Positions 62,801 to 64,000 of a stretch of DNA of 64,000 nt are shown here, piece by piece. The DNA is from Dioscorea cayenensis subsp. rotundata (taxonomy: Eukaryota > Streptophyta > Magnoliopsida > Dioscoreales > Dioscoreaceae). Under the pieces are notes generated by a model that was given only the letters and a program-made list of their open reading frames with translations, was not told the origin of the DNA and ran no database searches. Position 1 is the stretch's first letter; every line of letters starts with the position of its first letter. Both the position numbers and the translations under genes were made by a program. Where the stretch lies: contig NC_052480.1 of the NCBI RefSeq assembly GCF_009730915.1, positions 23,138,419-23,202,418 on the forward strand. Direction: 5' to 3'.

Positions 62801-64000
62801 GATCATCCAGGGGTAAGACATCCCAATCCTAAGTATGCAAATCTTTGCACTAATCATGGAAGTTGAAGAACCAACATCCTATCAAGAAGCGATTAAAAGT
62901 GATAAAATGGAAGAAAGCAATGGAGGAAGAGATAGCGACTCTCAAGCAAAAATCGAGACGTGGGAGTTGGTGCCAAGGCCGGGAAGAAGTAAAACCAATC
63001 TCGGGTGCAAGTGGGTGTATAAGGTGAAAACTTCGAGCGAGATGGAACAATCGAAGGTACAAAGCTCGACTTGTGGCACGAGGATTCTGCATAGCAGTAT
63101 GGAATAGACTACGATGAGACATTCAGTCCAGTAGCAAAGATAACAACGAGTGCAGTACTATTGGCATTAAAGTGCAAGCAAAGGATGGAAGCTTTGGCGG
63201 ATGGATGTGAAGAATGCCTTCCTACATGGAGAGCTTGATAGAGACATCTACATGGATCAACCACAAGGATTTGAGAGCAAGGCTCATCCGGAGTATGTAT
63301 GCAAGCTCAAGAAAGCATTATATGGCTTAAAAGCGGGGCTCCAAGAGCATGGTATGGGAAAAATTGCAGAATTTCTTGTACAAAGTGGCTCTGAGGTTAA
63401 CAACATCAGATTCGAGCCTATTCAGTCGAGCACACGAGGAGGCAAGATGGCTATAATCTCTGGTGTATGTTGACGACCTCATCTTAACAGGAGATCTCAG
63501 CTGAAGAAATCCGATTGCACAAAGGAAAAATCTTTCAATCCGGTTCCGGATGAAGGAGCTTGGAGAATTAAAAGCATTTTACGGGGCTCGAAGTTGAGAA
63601 GACAAAGGAAGGTATGTTCCTATGTCAACAAAAAGTATGCAAAGGATCTACTAGAAACATATGGGATGTTGGAGTGCAAGCCACTATCTACACCAATGGA
63701 GCCCAACATCAAGCTTACGTGCGAGGAGAAGGGAAAGACTTGGAAAAATCCAAGGATGTATCGACAAGCGGTAGGTAGTCTTATCTATCTAACCCTTACT
63801 CAGTCGACTTGGCATATGCGATTGGAGAAGCAAGCCGTTACATGCAAAAATCCAAAGAAGCCACATTTGGAAAGCGAGTTCGGCGGATACTTGATATTTA
63901 AAAGGAACTACAGATTACGGTATTACGTATCGTAAAGGTGAAAGATGCCAAAATAGCCGGGTATTGCGTGCCGATTATCTTTGGGAGATTGTGACACGAG
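59828..64000 (+). mobile_element. Second Ty1/Copia retrotransposon, decayed, runs past window end
   Basis: A short LTR at roughly 59828-60018 precedes TGGTATCAGAGCC (60023-60035), the initiator-methionine tRNA complement. Gag (from about 60170) has the usual NYINWKACIESYL start and a CYNCGKKGHYARDC knuckle. Integrase (about 61860-62280, [16 protein letters not shown]) and reverse transcriptase (about 63000-63600, [18 protein letters not shown]) follow in Copia order. The coding part is broken many times. The 3' end and 3' LTR lie outside. It is a different family branch from the element at 33338 and looks older by its decay. Confidence 0.9.
60023..60035 (+). other. Primer-binding site of the second Copia
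   Basis: TGGTATCAGAGCC exactly fits the common plant Copia primer site complementary to initiator methionine tRNA, just after the inferred LTR end. Confidence 0.88.

Overview
This is nuclear DNA from a flowering plant. The evidence is split genes with GT-AG introns, plant-only protein families (IDD zinc finger, DUF761, WAT1-related transporter, HYDRA1 sterol isomerase), AT-rich spacers, and nested Copia, CACTA and long-LTR elements. Several protein details fit a monocot, but I cannot name the species from the sequence alone.

Positions 1-32500 are gene-rich. In order they hold: a small unknown three-exon gene (+, 1480-2230) with a leader intron and TATA box; an INDETERMINATE-DOMAIN C2H2 transcription factor (+, 3925-5372); an SNM1-type DNA cross-link repair nuclease (-, nine exons, 6140-10696); the sterol delta8-delta7 isomerase HYDRA1 (-, four exons, 11555-13459); an AT-rich repeat field (13800-15120); a head-to-head pair of DUF761 genes (16750-17250 - and 18756-19364 +); a coiled-coil gene of the At5g41620/BRANCHLESS TRICHOME type (-, 20577-23451); calnexin (-, six exons, 26541-30447); and a WAT1-related EamA transporter (-, seven exons, 30906-32484). 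I derived splice sites by hand. In all eight intron-containing models the reading phases close without a break. The genes look like ordinary unrelated housekeeping and regulatory loci, not a cluster.

Positions 33000-53550 are one stack of insertions. A degraded second copy of the WAT1-related gene lies beside the intact one. It is split by a Copia retrotransposon (33338-53383) with a target duplication. That Copia is itself interrupted by a CACTA DNA transposon (34433-40240) carrying a SINE and a captured fragment of RTEL1-type helicase, by a 2.6 kb LTR (40726-43319), and by a 7 kb insertion (45924-52977). The 7 kb insertion is in turn interrupted by a related LTR in the opposite orientation (48094-51057). 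Target duplications support each step. The outer Copia's two LTRs are almost identical, so most of the pile-up appears recent.

Positions 53550-64000 begin with a second CACTA-type end bearing palindromic 20-bp repeats. Broken host gene pieces follow: a SINA-like E3 ligase, a coiled-coil/membrane protein exon and an unknown exon. A second, decayed Copia element then runs off the window. No complete host gene is visible after about 32500.
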